The notes beneath the pieces were generated by a model. It had not been told where the DNA came from, did not search any database, and saw only the letters and a program-made list of their open reading frames with translations. Below are positions 45,850-57,549 of a DNA stretch of 64,000 nt, one piece after another. Position 1 is the first letter of the stretch. Each line of letters opens with the position of its first letter. The translations under genes and the position numbers were made by a program. This stretch comes from Siphonodentalium dalli (Eukaryota; Mollusca; Scaphopoda; Gadilida; Siphonodentaliidae), in assembly GCA_032622095.1 (NCBI GenBank), contig CP136061.1, positions 137,167,587 through 137,231,586 of the forward strand, read 5' to 3'.

Positions 45850-46280
45850 TACAAACAAGGCTCGTCCTGATTGGTCAGTATCCTGTATTCCCATGGAGAC
45901 ACGACCGTCCTTTTGTGGTACAATTCTAGATATTCTGAATTGTACCACAAACAAATGTGGTACAATCAGTGAATGCTGCCAACGCCTCAAGCTTTCAGAA
46001 GTCAAACCACACGGGCATTGGTTAATGCCATGCTATAGACCGAAGAAAGGGACTTATAATACGACCTTGCCTAAACTTACATACAAGGTTCGTCCTGATT
46101 GGTCAGTATCCCGTATTCCCATGGCGACACGACCATCGTTTCAGAATATCTAGAATTGTACCACAAAAATGTGGTACAATCAGTGAAATGCTGCCAACAC
46201 CTCAAACTTTCAGAAGTCAACCATGCGGGCAATGGTTAATGGCATGCTATATATACTGCTGAAAGAGACATATAGTGACT
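45850..46280 (+). repeat. Tandem duplication of about 220 bp with hairpins
   Basis: Units at about 45850-46064 and 46065-46280 share CGTCCTGATTGGTCAGTATC, CATGGAGACACGACC-like sequence, ATGTGGTACAATCAGTGAA and ATGCTGCCAAC. Unit 1 has a perfect 15-bp stem TTTGTGGTACAATTC / GAATTGTACCACAAA (45912-45926, 45937-45951). In unit 2 the left part of the stem is lost. Confidence 0.85.
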
Positions 46281-46925
46281 AGCTACTGTGCTGTACTGAA
46301 TTTTATTTAAGATAGAACAAAAATAAGTCTTAACTGAATTTTTTTGGCCAAAACCAGGGTGGGGGGATGTAGTAAAAAAATTCCAGGAAGGTATGCCGTT
46401 TTTTCACATCAGGCATTTTCGGGGACCCACCATCCCCAAACCTGCAAAAAATAAATATATTGACACCCACCCCCCAAATTTAACTAATTTTGGTCCGAAA
46501 CCGCATAAAAGCCTACATATATTGCTCATACCACTGGGAACCACATATAGTCCAAATGACGGGTTAACTAGCTTTAGCACCAATGTTTTAATGAAAATTG
46601 AAATTGTTCAAATGCTGACTGACAGGTCTTTTGTCTACCACATACATATATTATGAGATTGTTTCCAGGTCCGTGCGTGACCAGAGTATGCTAGGTCAGC
46701 CTGGGTGGTCAAATTCCACACTGCTAAATTGAAATTATAATGTATCTGTGACGTGAACAATCACAGTAATCATACAGAAGCTTGTTAGCTCAGTTCTACG
46801 AACACCAGTCCTATCCTGAACTCAGTACATTGGCTGCTCTTTGCAAAGTGTGCTTCATTCGTGTATTTTATCTTGATTGTGTTAAATTTATGTTTTGTTA
46901 TCAAATAAAGTATTTATCATATAGA
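46281..46925. other. No gene seen
   Basis: Begins with a dispersed segment (GTACTGAATTTTATTTAAGA, again near 49430) and a GGTGGGG-AAAAAAA module. The rest is unrecognised. Confidence 0.4.
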
Positions 46926-47115
46926 TAAATAGTGTTCCTATTTCAATTCTGTATTGAAATGTAATTGTAATTTTGTAATTGAATTACATTTCAAAGTAAT
47001 TGTAATTGTAATTAATTACATTGTGAAATAGATGTAATGGGAATTGTAATTGTAATTGAAAAATGTTGAAGTAATTGCAATTAATTACATTAACAAGTAA
47101 TTGCCCCAAGCCTGT
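46926..47115. repeat. GTAATTGTAATT-rich repeat (hAT-like end?)
   Basis: Dense TGTAATTGTAATT and TTACATT motifs followed by TAATTGCCCCAAGCC. The complementary version (GGTTGGGGCGATTACATG, GATTACAATTAC) is at about 60475-60640. This looks like one transposon-end family in two orientations; I cannot confirm the class. Confidence 0.5.
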
Positions 47116-48014
47116 TGCTAGCTCAGTAGTATAAGGCATAATATGCATCCAATTTTACAAAAAAAATTATACATATCCAGTGAGATATCATTTTCCCATG
47201 AAAGCTACCCTATTGGATGAACCTTTTAGCTGATAGCATTATCTCAGGACAACAAACCCAATCTTTACTTTCGAGTCACTATTGACATGTTGTAGACAAG
47301 TCCGTGACATACCAGTTGATATATTTTGAAATTAGATAAACACAGAGAGGAGATTTACCAGGCTGCAATTGGAACTATTACTTGATCAATAGCTGATATT
47401 AGCAATTTAAGCCTAGGTCCACACAGGATACACAATTCCATAATTTCTAACTATTTTCTGATTAGTCTGTCAACCAGCTCAGCATTATTCCATACCACTT
47501 CTGTTAGTCTACTAGGGCGACTACTATTACACTAAATGATAAGCAGTTACTTTACAATACTAGATGTTGTGGGAGTAACAGATTTTCAAATAATTCACTG
47601 ATTGACTTGATGTGCTGATGACATTTATTGTCTATATAGTAACATTAATGTTTGAGATAGTTGCTCGATCTTTTTCCATGCACACAATGATCTGGGCTTA
47701 ATGGTCTTAGTTTCTTCAGGAAAATATATTTATTTCAGTTTTACATTTGTCGAAGCTCTTTATGTTTATGTTTCTTAACTTCATCAGGGAAACACCTAAT
47801 TTATTTCTGTCATAAGTGTTCTAAAATGTTTTATTTACAATATTGTAGAAGTTTCCACACTGGCATAAAGTCTATTTTTACTTATTATCTTGTTGAAAAT
47901 ATATGATTCCATATTTTGTTTTTATAAAAATGTCCATGCCGGATTCTTTCCGAATGGTGTCGGGAAGGAAGTTTTGTACCGTCCCATATGCAACATGCCA
48001 TAGCCAATAAGGCC
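47116..48014. other. No gene seen
   Basis: AT-rich sequence with no supported frame or repeat. Confidence 0.4.
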
Positions 48015-48968
48015 CATATGTTACGCCGAGTTATATAGTAACTGACGAGTTTTGTGGTAGCTCACGAGTTATGTAGTAACAATCGACGAGTTTTGTGGTA
48101 GCTCACGAGTTTTGTAGTAAAATCGACGAGTTATGTAGTAATTTTGTATACGAGTTTTGTAGTAAAATATCGACGAGTTTTGTAGTAAAAAACAAGCTAA
48201 CGAGTTTTGTAGTAATACTCGTCGAGTTTTGTAGCAACAATTTTTAGTCAGTTTCAAAGGCGGGTTTGGACTTAATCTGCAGAGAAACGACGGAGGGGTG
48301 ACGAGGGATCATCATCAAGTTGAGCTACAACGCCATTAACGCCAGAACGCGGCATCTGAGGCAATCGCCAAGTTAATAGTATGGTCATAGTACTTCTAGA
48401 TACGAAGTTTCGCCTCGATCTGTCGAAAAACAGCGGATGAGTGACGATGGACCACCATCAGGTTGAGCTACAACGCCATTAACGCCAGAACGCGACGTTT
48501 GAGGCAATCGGGACCAGGTCCACACAAATAACATGGCCATAATACGTCTATGTACCAAGTTTCGAACTGATCTGCCGATAAACTGCGGAGGACTGACGGG
48601 GGACCATCATAGAGTTGAGCTACAACGTCATTAACGTCAGAACGCGACGTCTGGTGTAATGGGGGACCAGGTCCAAGTTAATAACATGGCCATAGTACTT
48701 CTAAGTACGAAGTTTTGCCCAGATCTGCCGAGAAACGGCACAGCAGTGACGAGGGACCAACATCAAGTTGAGCTACAGTGCCATTAACGTCCACCACACA
48801 AACAATTACACTAAACACATTGCATTTACTATATAAGATTTTTATTAAACGCGCCTTTGAAACTGACTAAAATTGTTGCTACAAAACTCGTTAGCTTGTT
48901 TTTTACTACAAAACTCGTCAATATTTTACTACAAAACACGTAACCTGAAATTACTACATAACTGTCAA
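48015..48968. mobile_element. Inverted-repeat element with motif-array ends and internal 150-bp tandem repeats
   Basis: The left end is an array of about eight ACGAGTTTTGTAGTAA-type motifs (48015-48235), leading to GCAACAATTTTTAGTCAGTTTCAAAGGCG. The right end has the exact inverse of that last stretch (about 48851-48882) followed by three or four inverted motifs to about 48962. Inside are four tandem copies of a 143-153 bp unit (GTTGAGCTACAACGCC-like at 48319, 48462, 48614 and 48767). No coding capacity is seen. It resembles tandem-repeat-bearing MITEs of molluscs, but the terminal motif arrays are unusual. Confidence 0.8.
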
Positions 48969-48994
48969 AAACAGGCACAAAAGGTCTTCAGTAA

Positions 48995-49800
48995 TTGCAT
49001 GAGGTTGTAAAAAAATGTGTTTTTTGCCTCTTTCACCACCCACCCACCCCGGCATACCTTCATGCAAATTGTGTATCCCCCCCCGTGCCAAATAGGCAAA
49101 GAAAAGGGGTCACCGTTCAATAGTAACGTCATGTTTGACATTACAGTTCTAAGAGAAGAACTGTTTAGTGGAAAATCATACCATGCAGAGCTAGAAACTG
49201 GTATATTATATATATCAGGTTGAACGCATATGTCACTACAATTTCGACCAAAACATAAAGTCGAATTACAAAAGAAATAAATACACTGAACATCGGTGTG
49301 TATAGTAGAAATTGACCACATAAACTGATTGTATGACTTCGCTTCGCGTCGTCCTACAATCAGTTTCTTTGTGGTCAAATTCTACTATATACACGCCTTT
49401 TTTAAATATGATGACTATCTACTGTACTATATATTGAATTTTACTTAAGATAGAACAAACATAAGTCTTAATTAATTTATTTTTTGCCAAAAGGGCAATG
49501 AAAAGGGGTCGCCGTTCAATAGAGGCGCCATGTTAGACGTTACAATTATGAGAGCAGAACTGTTTGGTGGAAAATGATTCCACAGGGAGCTAGAACCTGG
49601 GCTATTACATAGCAGGTTGAACGTATGTCACTACAAGTTCGACCAAAACATACAGTCTAATTACAAAAGAAATAAATACACTGCATGCGCATCGGTATGT
49701 ATAGTAGAATTTGACCACATAAACTGATTGTATGACTCCGCTTCGCGTCGTCCTACACTCAGATTTTTGTGGTAAAATTCTACTATACACGCCGATGAGC
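48995..49800 (+). repeat. Two tandem copies of a roughly 415-bp unit, each with a 100-bp hairpin
   Basis: Units around 49070-49410 and 49485-49800 share AAAAGGGGTC-CCGTTCAATAG, GAACTGTTT-GTGGAAAAT, AGGTTGAACG and AAGAAATAAATACACTG. Each ends in a hairpin: TATAGTAGAA-TTGACCACA, ACTGATTGTA, GACTTCGCTTCGCGTCGTC, then the complement back to TTCTACTATA. The 137-codon minus-strand frame (48965-49378) runs through these repeats and is not convincing. Confidence 0.85.
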
Positions 49801-50108
49801 AGTGTATTTATTTCTTAAGTATACCCCGTTAAGTTGTTCTGACAATTGCCAAATCCATCAAATATCTAGCAAGAATCAATCGTGCAAAAACGTTTGACAT
49901 TTCATCGCTTTAGTTTAAACATATTTATTTGTCTGATTTCAATAACACATATAGGAAATGATACATACATTTTTTTATATAGACAATGGGATTGGAGGAC
50001 AAGTGCTGACTCACTTATGAGTACCTCCTCTCCCATTTGCTATTACACTGAAAAATAAATCATCGCTTTAATAAGCCACCAAGCAATCTTGCGCACATAT
50101 TTTGTATA
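49801..50108. other. No gene seen
   Basis: AT-rich sequence; nothing recognised. Confidence 0.4.
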
Positions 50109-50603
50109 GTACCAAAATTTATTAAAATTTTGCAATAGATAGCCATTTATGAACAACTTCATGACAATTTGCCAGGCAATTTTGCCAGCTGTGTGAACGT
50201 AGCAAATAACTGTGACGAAATTCCTGATAAATTACCAGGAGAATTTGCCAGCGTGTGAGCTATAGCGTACCCTCAGTTTTGTCATGTTTCCTGGCGATAT
50301 ATACTCCCGGATGTCTGGTTGCAACGCACCAATCGTCAGTAATCTGAACATCCGGGTACCAAAATTTATAAAAAATTTGCAATAGATAGCCATTTATGAA
50401 CAACTTCATGACAATTTGCCAGGCAATTTTGCCAGCTGTGTGAACGTAGAAAATAACTGTGACGAAATTCCTGAAAAATTACAAGGAGAATTTGCCAGCG
50501 TGTAAGCTATAGCGTACCCTCAGTTTTGTTATGTTTCCTGGCGATATATACTCCCGGATGTCTGGGTGCAACGCACCAATCGTCAGTAATCTGAACATCC
50601 TGG
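50109..50603 (+). repeat. Tandem duplication of 247 bp
   Basis: GTACCAAAATTTAT starts at 50109 and 50356. Copies run through GCCAGGCAATTTTGCCAGCT and CGTCAGTAATCTGAACATCC with only a few differences. Confidence 0.95.
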
Positions 50604-52224
50604 TTCTTGTCTATTCAGGCTGCTGATTGTGTGGTACACATTAATTATGAAAAGCCGATCCAGTTATCGCTTTAACGTACATGCGGGTCCGGGGTGCGAT
50701 GAAGGAAGTCTGGAATAAACTGTTTGGGTTAGAACGATGTCTGTGGTTCTAACCGACGTGATGCAACGTTTCTCCGCGGGCGATTTGGGTACTTTGGTGA
50801 GAAACCACTAAAATGCAAGAGTGAATCAGACAAATGGTGTGAAATGGGTTTAATAACCGTGCAGGCGGAAAGGCATTCACGTAAAATTAATACATAAACA
50901 CAAAAGTACCAGAAATATAAGAAAATCGCTCAACGATCACTAACCAAACTCTTGTTTAAAGGTTCAACATTTTCCTGGACATGAGAAACCTAGTAAATAA
51001 AGTCTGCTGGCAGTTCATCGCCCGAACTACATGTATTGCCCTGTATCTCAATACGCACCGTCATGTTGTCTCAGCTTGTCTGTCATGCATTGACAGCTGG
51101 AAATTAACAAACAACGTCTTTATTGCCAATTGCTCTTACGTGGAGATGGCACGTTCTAATGATATATAGAGTATACAATCAAACATTGACAGGAAATTAG
51201 TTCCAAGTCCTCCGTTCTCGACGCCAATATTATTCTGTGACCAGAGGTGACACATCTCCAACCACACCCAAAGCCATCCATCACCCAGATCAACATGGGG
51301 GTTGCGGGCTCCGTATAAGATACGTTCACACGCTTGCAAATATGTCTGACAATTTTTCAGGTAATTCTTCCTTGAAGGCTGTGGTGTATGGATATGAACG
51401 ACAGACTATACTCATAACGCACGCTCATCACTGTGTATGACATACGCAGTCAGATCCATGTACTTTCCGAATAGTCCAGTCAGTGATATATCTGACAATA
51501 ACTATGAGCCAACCTCACACTAATTTCAACATAATTTATCTCCTCATCTGTCTGGTGTACACAGACTAGACACCAACATACACAAGGCCCCGTGAAACTG
51601 AGCTAGCCAACATGGTTTACTCCCCTTAGTTCTATATTAAGAGCGTTTGGTATTTTTTTGTACGTAGTTTAATTTAACTATAATGGTAACATCTGAGTTA
51701 TTCTGGGGTTTAACATATTTTCTAAACATTGATGTCCAAGAGTTTTTCATTTTTTTTTGCTACCTTCGCATGGTGCATGTGTTAATTGGTCTCTAGAGGT
51801 ACGAAAACAACCACTTAGCACGAATGTATACGTTTATGTTGTGCAATAGAGGTCAATATTCTGTTTATTCGCAATTCTGCAGCTGTCTCGCATCTGTCCC
51901 GCGCCCGCGGGCAATTTTAGGGTAGGCCAGTTTTTTGCCGATTAATGAAACATCCGGTGTCCGATGAGTGGTGGGGTTAATACTATTTTTCGTTAGATAC
52001 CAAAATGAGCCCTCTATACGTGCTATATTTTTCGCGATATTGGCCGTCCTACCCAATGTCAAATCCTGTCCCGCAGATTGTCATTCTATCCTGCATCCCG
52101 TCCCGTCCCGTATATTGTCATGCCCCATCTGTTATAAACTAATTTATACTAACAAGTATTTGAATGAAATAAATGAATTGTAACTGTTATATTGTTGAAA
52201 AAGAAGAACAATGTGATATTATAC
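50604..52224. other. No gene seen
   Basis: Frames of 60-71 codons only, on both strands. A C/T-rich CCCGTCCCG motif lies near 52095-52112. Nothing is supported. Confidence 0.4.
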
Positions 52225-52374
52225 AGTTGTCGCCCACGATTGAGTGTGACACGGGGATTTGTCGCCCGAAACCTGGAATGTCACCCGAGGGCCGCCAGGT
52301 CGGAGGGTGACATTCCAGGTCGAGAGCAGTGACAAATCCCCGTGTCTCGCGAAAACAAGGGTGACAACTGTTTT
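52225..52374. mobile_element. Foldback MITE (about 150 bp)
   Basis: ACAGTTGTCGCCC on the left pairs imperfectly with GGGTGACAACTGT on the right. ACACGGGGATTTGTC pairs with GACAAATCCCCGTGT. ACCTGGAATGTCACCC pairs with GGGTGACATTCCAGGT. The centre is GGGCCGCCAGGTC. Frames on both strands reflect the palindrome. Confidence 0.85.
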
Positions 52375-53154
52375 GTTATCTGACAAAGGAGTACACACGA
52401 ACTTTCTTAATGGCATGCCTAAGTACGCGCGTTACATATTCATTAATCCAGCTCGAAGAGTTAATTTTATGTTGGAATCCTCGCTTTTTAGAAAATAAAA
52501 CGTTCACATTTTGGATCAATTGATCACCCATCGTTTGCGAAGCTATTGTCCGGTTATATTTCTGGTCGCATGGTGAGAATCGGTTCACGGAAAGAGGAGT
52601 AAAGCAATTTCGAAGTAGAGTAGCCTTGCGGCGAAATGTTCGGTGTCGTTTTAAATGAGCGCAAAGACTCAGGTGGACGTGTTAATATCGAGAACGCTAA
52701 AATGTGAAACTTACACGATGTATAGTGGTGCCAAAAGAAATTGACAACGGTTACAGACTGTTGCGCAATATAAGGGTATTCCCGTGAAGTCGGAGGAATG
52801 TATAACGGAAGCAAATTGTCGATTGATAGATAGTAAAGAGTGGCTATTTTATATTTAGAGCTTAGTACAGAAACGTATTTGTGACGTATGTGCATCGTGT
52901 GTGCATTTATCTACAGTACATACCAACTGCTTAATAAGGTTTATCAATTTGTTCCACGGTATTCATTATTGACACAAAAGGTCCAATAAGAACATTACAC
53001 CTTATAAGGGATTTATGTCCGTGATAACACCATTTATGATTTATACATAGCATGCTTTAATTAGCAAACACCACAGTTCGCGGTTGTTACGAAACAATGG
53101 GGTTTATAAAATGCGTGTTTTCGGAAATTATTAGAAAGCTGTGATGTAATCTCC
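52375..53154. other. No gene seen
   Basis: A 113-codon minus-strand frame (52554-52895) has no recognisable domain or splice bounds. Confidence 0.4.
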
Positions 53155-53791
53155 AATGTGTAGGAACTGTTACATCGGAAGTCGTTCTATCGCCGGTATT
53201 GTGATGGTTCTTGCCTGATTTGTTACGGTTCCTTCTGATTGAAAATAATCATTTTGTGACAAAATCACGCATAATTATAGATATCTTGAATATATTATAC
53301 TTTCCTGAATGAACACAGGCTGCAGAAGTGCCGTGTTATCGAAACCTAAACTCTAGACCACAATTAACTCGGTATTAGCGAGTTAACGCGTAAATATCAA
53401 CATGTTATCACTGAAAATCAAGCCACGTGGACGCAATTTCTTTGTTTTTCGTGCCGTATAAAATATGAAACGCATTCTGAAGACAAACCCTGACTATAAA
53501 GTATACCCGTGTTATTCTTCTGTAAAATAGCTGAGAAAGTATCCCGATAGGGGTTGATAATTGTGAGCTATGGCCTCGTAATCAACACGGGTGCGTGTTA
53601 CGGTTCTATTTCAAACCAATCATGGCTGTGACGGTTCTGTACATGAGATTTATTCGAACGATTTCTGCACTTTGGTCCGAAAATCGTCTTGTGTATCTGA
53701 CATTTTAAACCAGATAATGACTGTAGCTTATGTAATTTGCACATTAGAACAGGTATATTAAGAAATAACACAATAAATACCTAATACGGGA
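53155..53791 (+). repeat. Element family E1, copy A, left part
   Basis: Starts TGTGTAGGAACTGTTACATC and matches 59201-59860 at about 80-85% by eye. It is interrupted at 53791 by the 4.98-kb palindrome and resumes at 58772. Confidence 0.85.
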
Positions 53792-53919
53792 TAGTCCAGG
53801 AGATATTGGTCGACCTCTGCACCCCCCCCCCCCAGGACTTAACTTCACCCCACTAATTTTCTTCCTTAAGGTCTCCTCTAATTTTTTTCACTTGTTAACA
53901 AGAACAAAAAGTGGCCGCA

Positions 53920-55010
53920 GAGACTCCAGACAAGATGGCGTCCATCATGGCGGCCATTTTTTTTAAATGCACCAGGTCTCTTTGATCGCCATTATAGTAA
54001 AGATGATAGCACATGCGGTCTTGTTTTCCGCTCGATTCGTTATGCTAATATACAACCCTTACAAAGTAGCCAAAAATCCGACACCAGAATCCAATATGGC
54101 GGCCAAGATGGCCGCCGAAATGTGAAAATATGCTATTTCTCTGACATGTTACCACCTTTCGTTTGTCTCTGTGGAAACATGTTAGAATTTTTGCGTCATG
54201 TTATACATTTATCATATAGAGGAGTCATTGGCGAACACATGGGGACCATAATATGCATTCATTGCGGGATATTTTTGTCCGATATCACGTTTTCACAAAT
54301 GCCGGTATCATAGGTCAAAGCCGTATCTCCGTTAATAACGCGATGTTATGTTTCGAATCAATGAATGTTATTGCTATTATAACAACACCCATGCATATAT
54401 ATTTGCAGGAGATACTCGAGCTAGGATTCCTCTTATACCTGAGTTGAGGAATATGTACCCAAATCCAAGATGGCGGCCAAAATGGCCACCAGAAATAAAA
54501 AATCGCCGAAAATCGCTGATTTTAACATCAGTGAGCATTATTGTCGTGACAACTCCACACCTGCTTACTATTGTAATTTGGGAACACTTAGGCGAAGAAC
54601 TTTCCTTGTATCATATCCAAATAAAAGTCCCCCAAATCCAACATGGCGCCCACAATGGCGGACAGATTTTGAAAAATCACCGAAATTCCCTCATATTCAC
54701 ATCATTGGGCATTATTATCGAGACAACTCCATCCATGCGTACAGTTGAGTTGGAAATACTGAGGTGAAGTAATCACCTTACATCTAATGCAAGAAAAGGT
54801 TTTCCAAATCAAAGATGGCGGCCAAAATGGCGACCGAAATTTGAAAACAAGTCTACATTCCTTTAATTTCTTACGATGGGCGTTATTGTTTCGCGATTTC
54901 TATCCACCATTACATGTTGATATGTATGAATTATCCATTAGGGTTTGGCAAATGATACCCACAGTCAATATGGCGGCCAAACTGGCGGGCAGAAATTGAA
55001 AAGAAGCCGA
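53920..55010 (+). repeat. Tandem units of about 170 bp with ATGGCGGCCAAAATGGC (left arm)
   Basis: AAGATGGCGGCCAAAATGGC-type motifs at about 53933, 54091, 54467, 54643, 54815 and 54969, each followed by GAAAT-TGAAAA. Intervals are mostly 154-190 bp. This is a diverged tandem array forming the outer arm. Confidence 0.8.
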
Positions 55011-57549
55011 TATTATCACATACTAATTTCAACTTTTTGTCATAATATTGATTTGTATAAACGAAACGGTACATAATATAAGCCATATATTAGTTCCAAT
55101 GTAAGTCGTAGCCTTTTGGAAGGATGAAAACCCACAATCGCAATGTGGCATTTCAAAATCCATTCTCCACTAAGGGCTCATACTGGCCGTAACCGTATAT
55201 AGGTGCGCCGAATAGTCATATTATGACTTCCAAGAATCAAAACAACAGTACCTGAGCTTATTCTGAATTGCCACATTCAGCATTATCTAGACTCCTTTCC
55301 GTCTCTTCGTCAGATTAATCTATCTCACTCACAACAACAGTTCACTACTCTTCTTTGTAGGAGTGTGCCACTAATCGGAATGTTTCAAACAAAACATATG
55401 CCGTGTCCAGCTCACGTTTTGGTTTCGAAAGCTTGGAATTCTTAGCGAGCTGCATTCGTGGTATAGCTTATGGTATAATTCAGATGCTACATATGGGGTA
55501 TATGCGTAATCTTGTGCGATACACTATAAAGGTATTCGGTCGATGCGTATATACTAGCTTTCAGAAGGATCTATCTGCGTATTGTCAGCTTTGGTGACCT
55601 AATGGGGATAACAACGTGTACACCTGGTGATCTTCCCAAACATCCACTTCTCAATATATGGTTCATCAATTCACATACTCATCTAATGCACTGACGTACC
55701 CGGACAACTTCTGTATATGGCTTCGAATGTTGAAAGCCCGACATTTGACGGATGCATTTCTGCTAAGGCGTAGAAGACCATAATGCATAATATACCCAAA
55801 CTCCTTGAACATGATCATAAGAACAAGCTTGTTGGCGTCCAGCAATCGTCTCACCGAACAGATCCAAGCAGATGATAACAATACACACGGTGCTCGTTTG
55901 TGGGTATGTGTCATGATAGTGGAAATGAAATTGGACCATGACTGCACCGCCCCTTATTTTGTTATGTTTTAGATTCAGACAGGATCTCATGTGTGGCTTT
56001 GCTTTCCTTGTATGCTAAGATTGTATGTTCCCATCCGTTTGGAAGCCGTTCTTAAACAACTGGACCAGGAGTATGCCATTGGCTACTGGTGTATAAGCCC
56101 CCACCAAGACTGGGGTGTAGTCTTAAAGGCGATACCTTTGATAGTTGGTTGATATGTCATACTCACGTTGGGTGGTATGGTTCAAGAAAGTACAAATGCC
56201 ATCAACAAAAGGGTGAAATGTTCAACGCGAAGAACATCCAGAGGAATGTTACGTTGATGAGCTCTTGCATTCAGTTCAACAAACGTTGGTACACCAAGTG
56301 ATTTCTTGGTAACATCACCAATGCGACCATTTTCATGCATGAGACATTAACTACTATATTCTAAAGTTATATATATATAAAGCTATATGATCATAAAGGT
56401 CGCGTTCCCCAACGGCCACAGCCATTGCCATCGAGACTGTAAATTGTTCTTTAAATACATAGTGAAATAAATGCACCACAGTTCCTGACATTTTCTTGAA
56501 TAATACCGCCCACATACTGACACTAACCCCGAGAGAGGATAACAAAACACGCATACATTCATGCTATAAAGACATTATCCTTTAGTCCATCCGACTGTTT
56601 TGAGGGAGGCTAGCATATTATTATCCAGACAAAAGTGTACGTAGTTGAATCAGAAAGGCTTCGAAACGGATGTGGAATACAACCTTACCACACCAAATAA
56701 AACCGACACGCATGACATTCGATATCTTAAACATGCACCGGTGTAGGGGTGGTGTATACAGTGGCCCATTTCATTCCCACTATCATGGCGCATGTCCACA
56801 AACTAGCACCGCGAGCATTGTTCTTCTCTGCTGGGAGATATTCGACGAGACAACTGCGGGGCGTCACACAGTTTGCTTCGGATAATGGTCAAGAAGTGTG
56901 GGTAGTCTGTACACTAGGGTCTTCTCCTTAGCAGATAGACATCTGTCCAAGGGAATGAGACAGCTAGCAATCTTCGAAACACTGTCGAAGTTGTCCACAT
57001 ATGCCAATGCGTTCGCTGAGTTTGTGAGTTGACGAACCATCTATTGAGAAGTGACTAGCTAACTGGTTCGCCAGGTGTACATGTCGTTATCCCATGGGGT
57101 ATGAGACACATACATAGAGATGACCTTCTGTAAGCTAGACACCGGAAAATGAATTGTTTGAAACGTTATGATTAGAGGGACCCTACTCCCAGGAAGTGGT
57201 GAATACTTTGTCGGTGTGAGCAACCTAGATTTATCAGACAAAGAAATGGAAGCTGGTCCAAATAATTATGGACGTGACGTGTCAAATCAGAATCTGTTAT
57301 CAGGTAATTGTTCTGATATAACTATTCGGCGCACCTACGCTTACGGCCATTATCGGCGCTAAGTGGAGACTGGATTTCGAAATGCCACATCGCGATATTA
57401 ATTGTGGTGTTTCATCATTCCAGAAGGATACGAGCTATGTTATGCGTTTTGATACCTTTAGGTTGAACTAGTAGATGGTTTATGTACAGTTTCGTCCATA
57501 CATACCGATATTATGACAAAAAGTTGAAATTAATATGTGAAAATATCGA

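Noticed and set aside
47105-47150. tRNA-like A box (TAGCTCAGTAG)
   Set aside because: There is no B box at the right distance and no cloverleaf folding.
48015-48245. CRISPR-like array of ACGAGTTTTGTAGTAA
   Set aside because: Repeats are degenerate, spacing is short and irregular, the motif is mirrored at the other end, and the genome is animal.
54348-54767. 139-codon ORF, also in the right arm (57798-58217)
   Set aside because: It is preserved only because the arms are nearly identical. The peptide follows the 170-bp tandem units and shows no domain.
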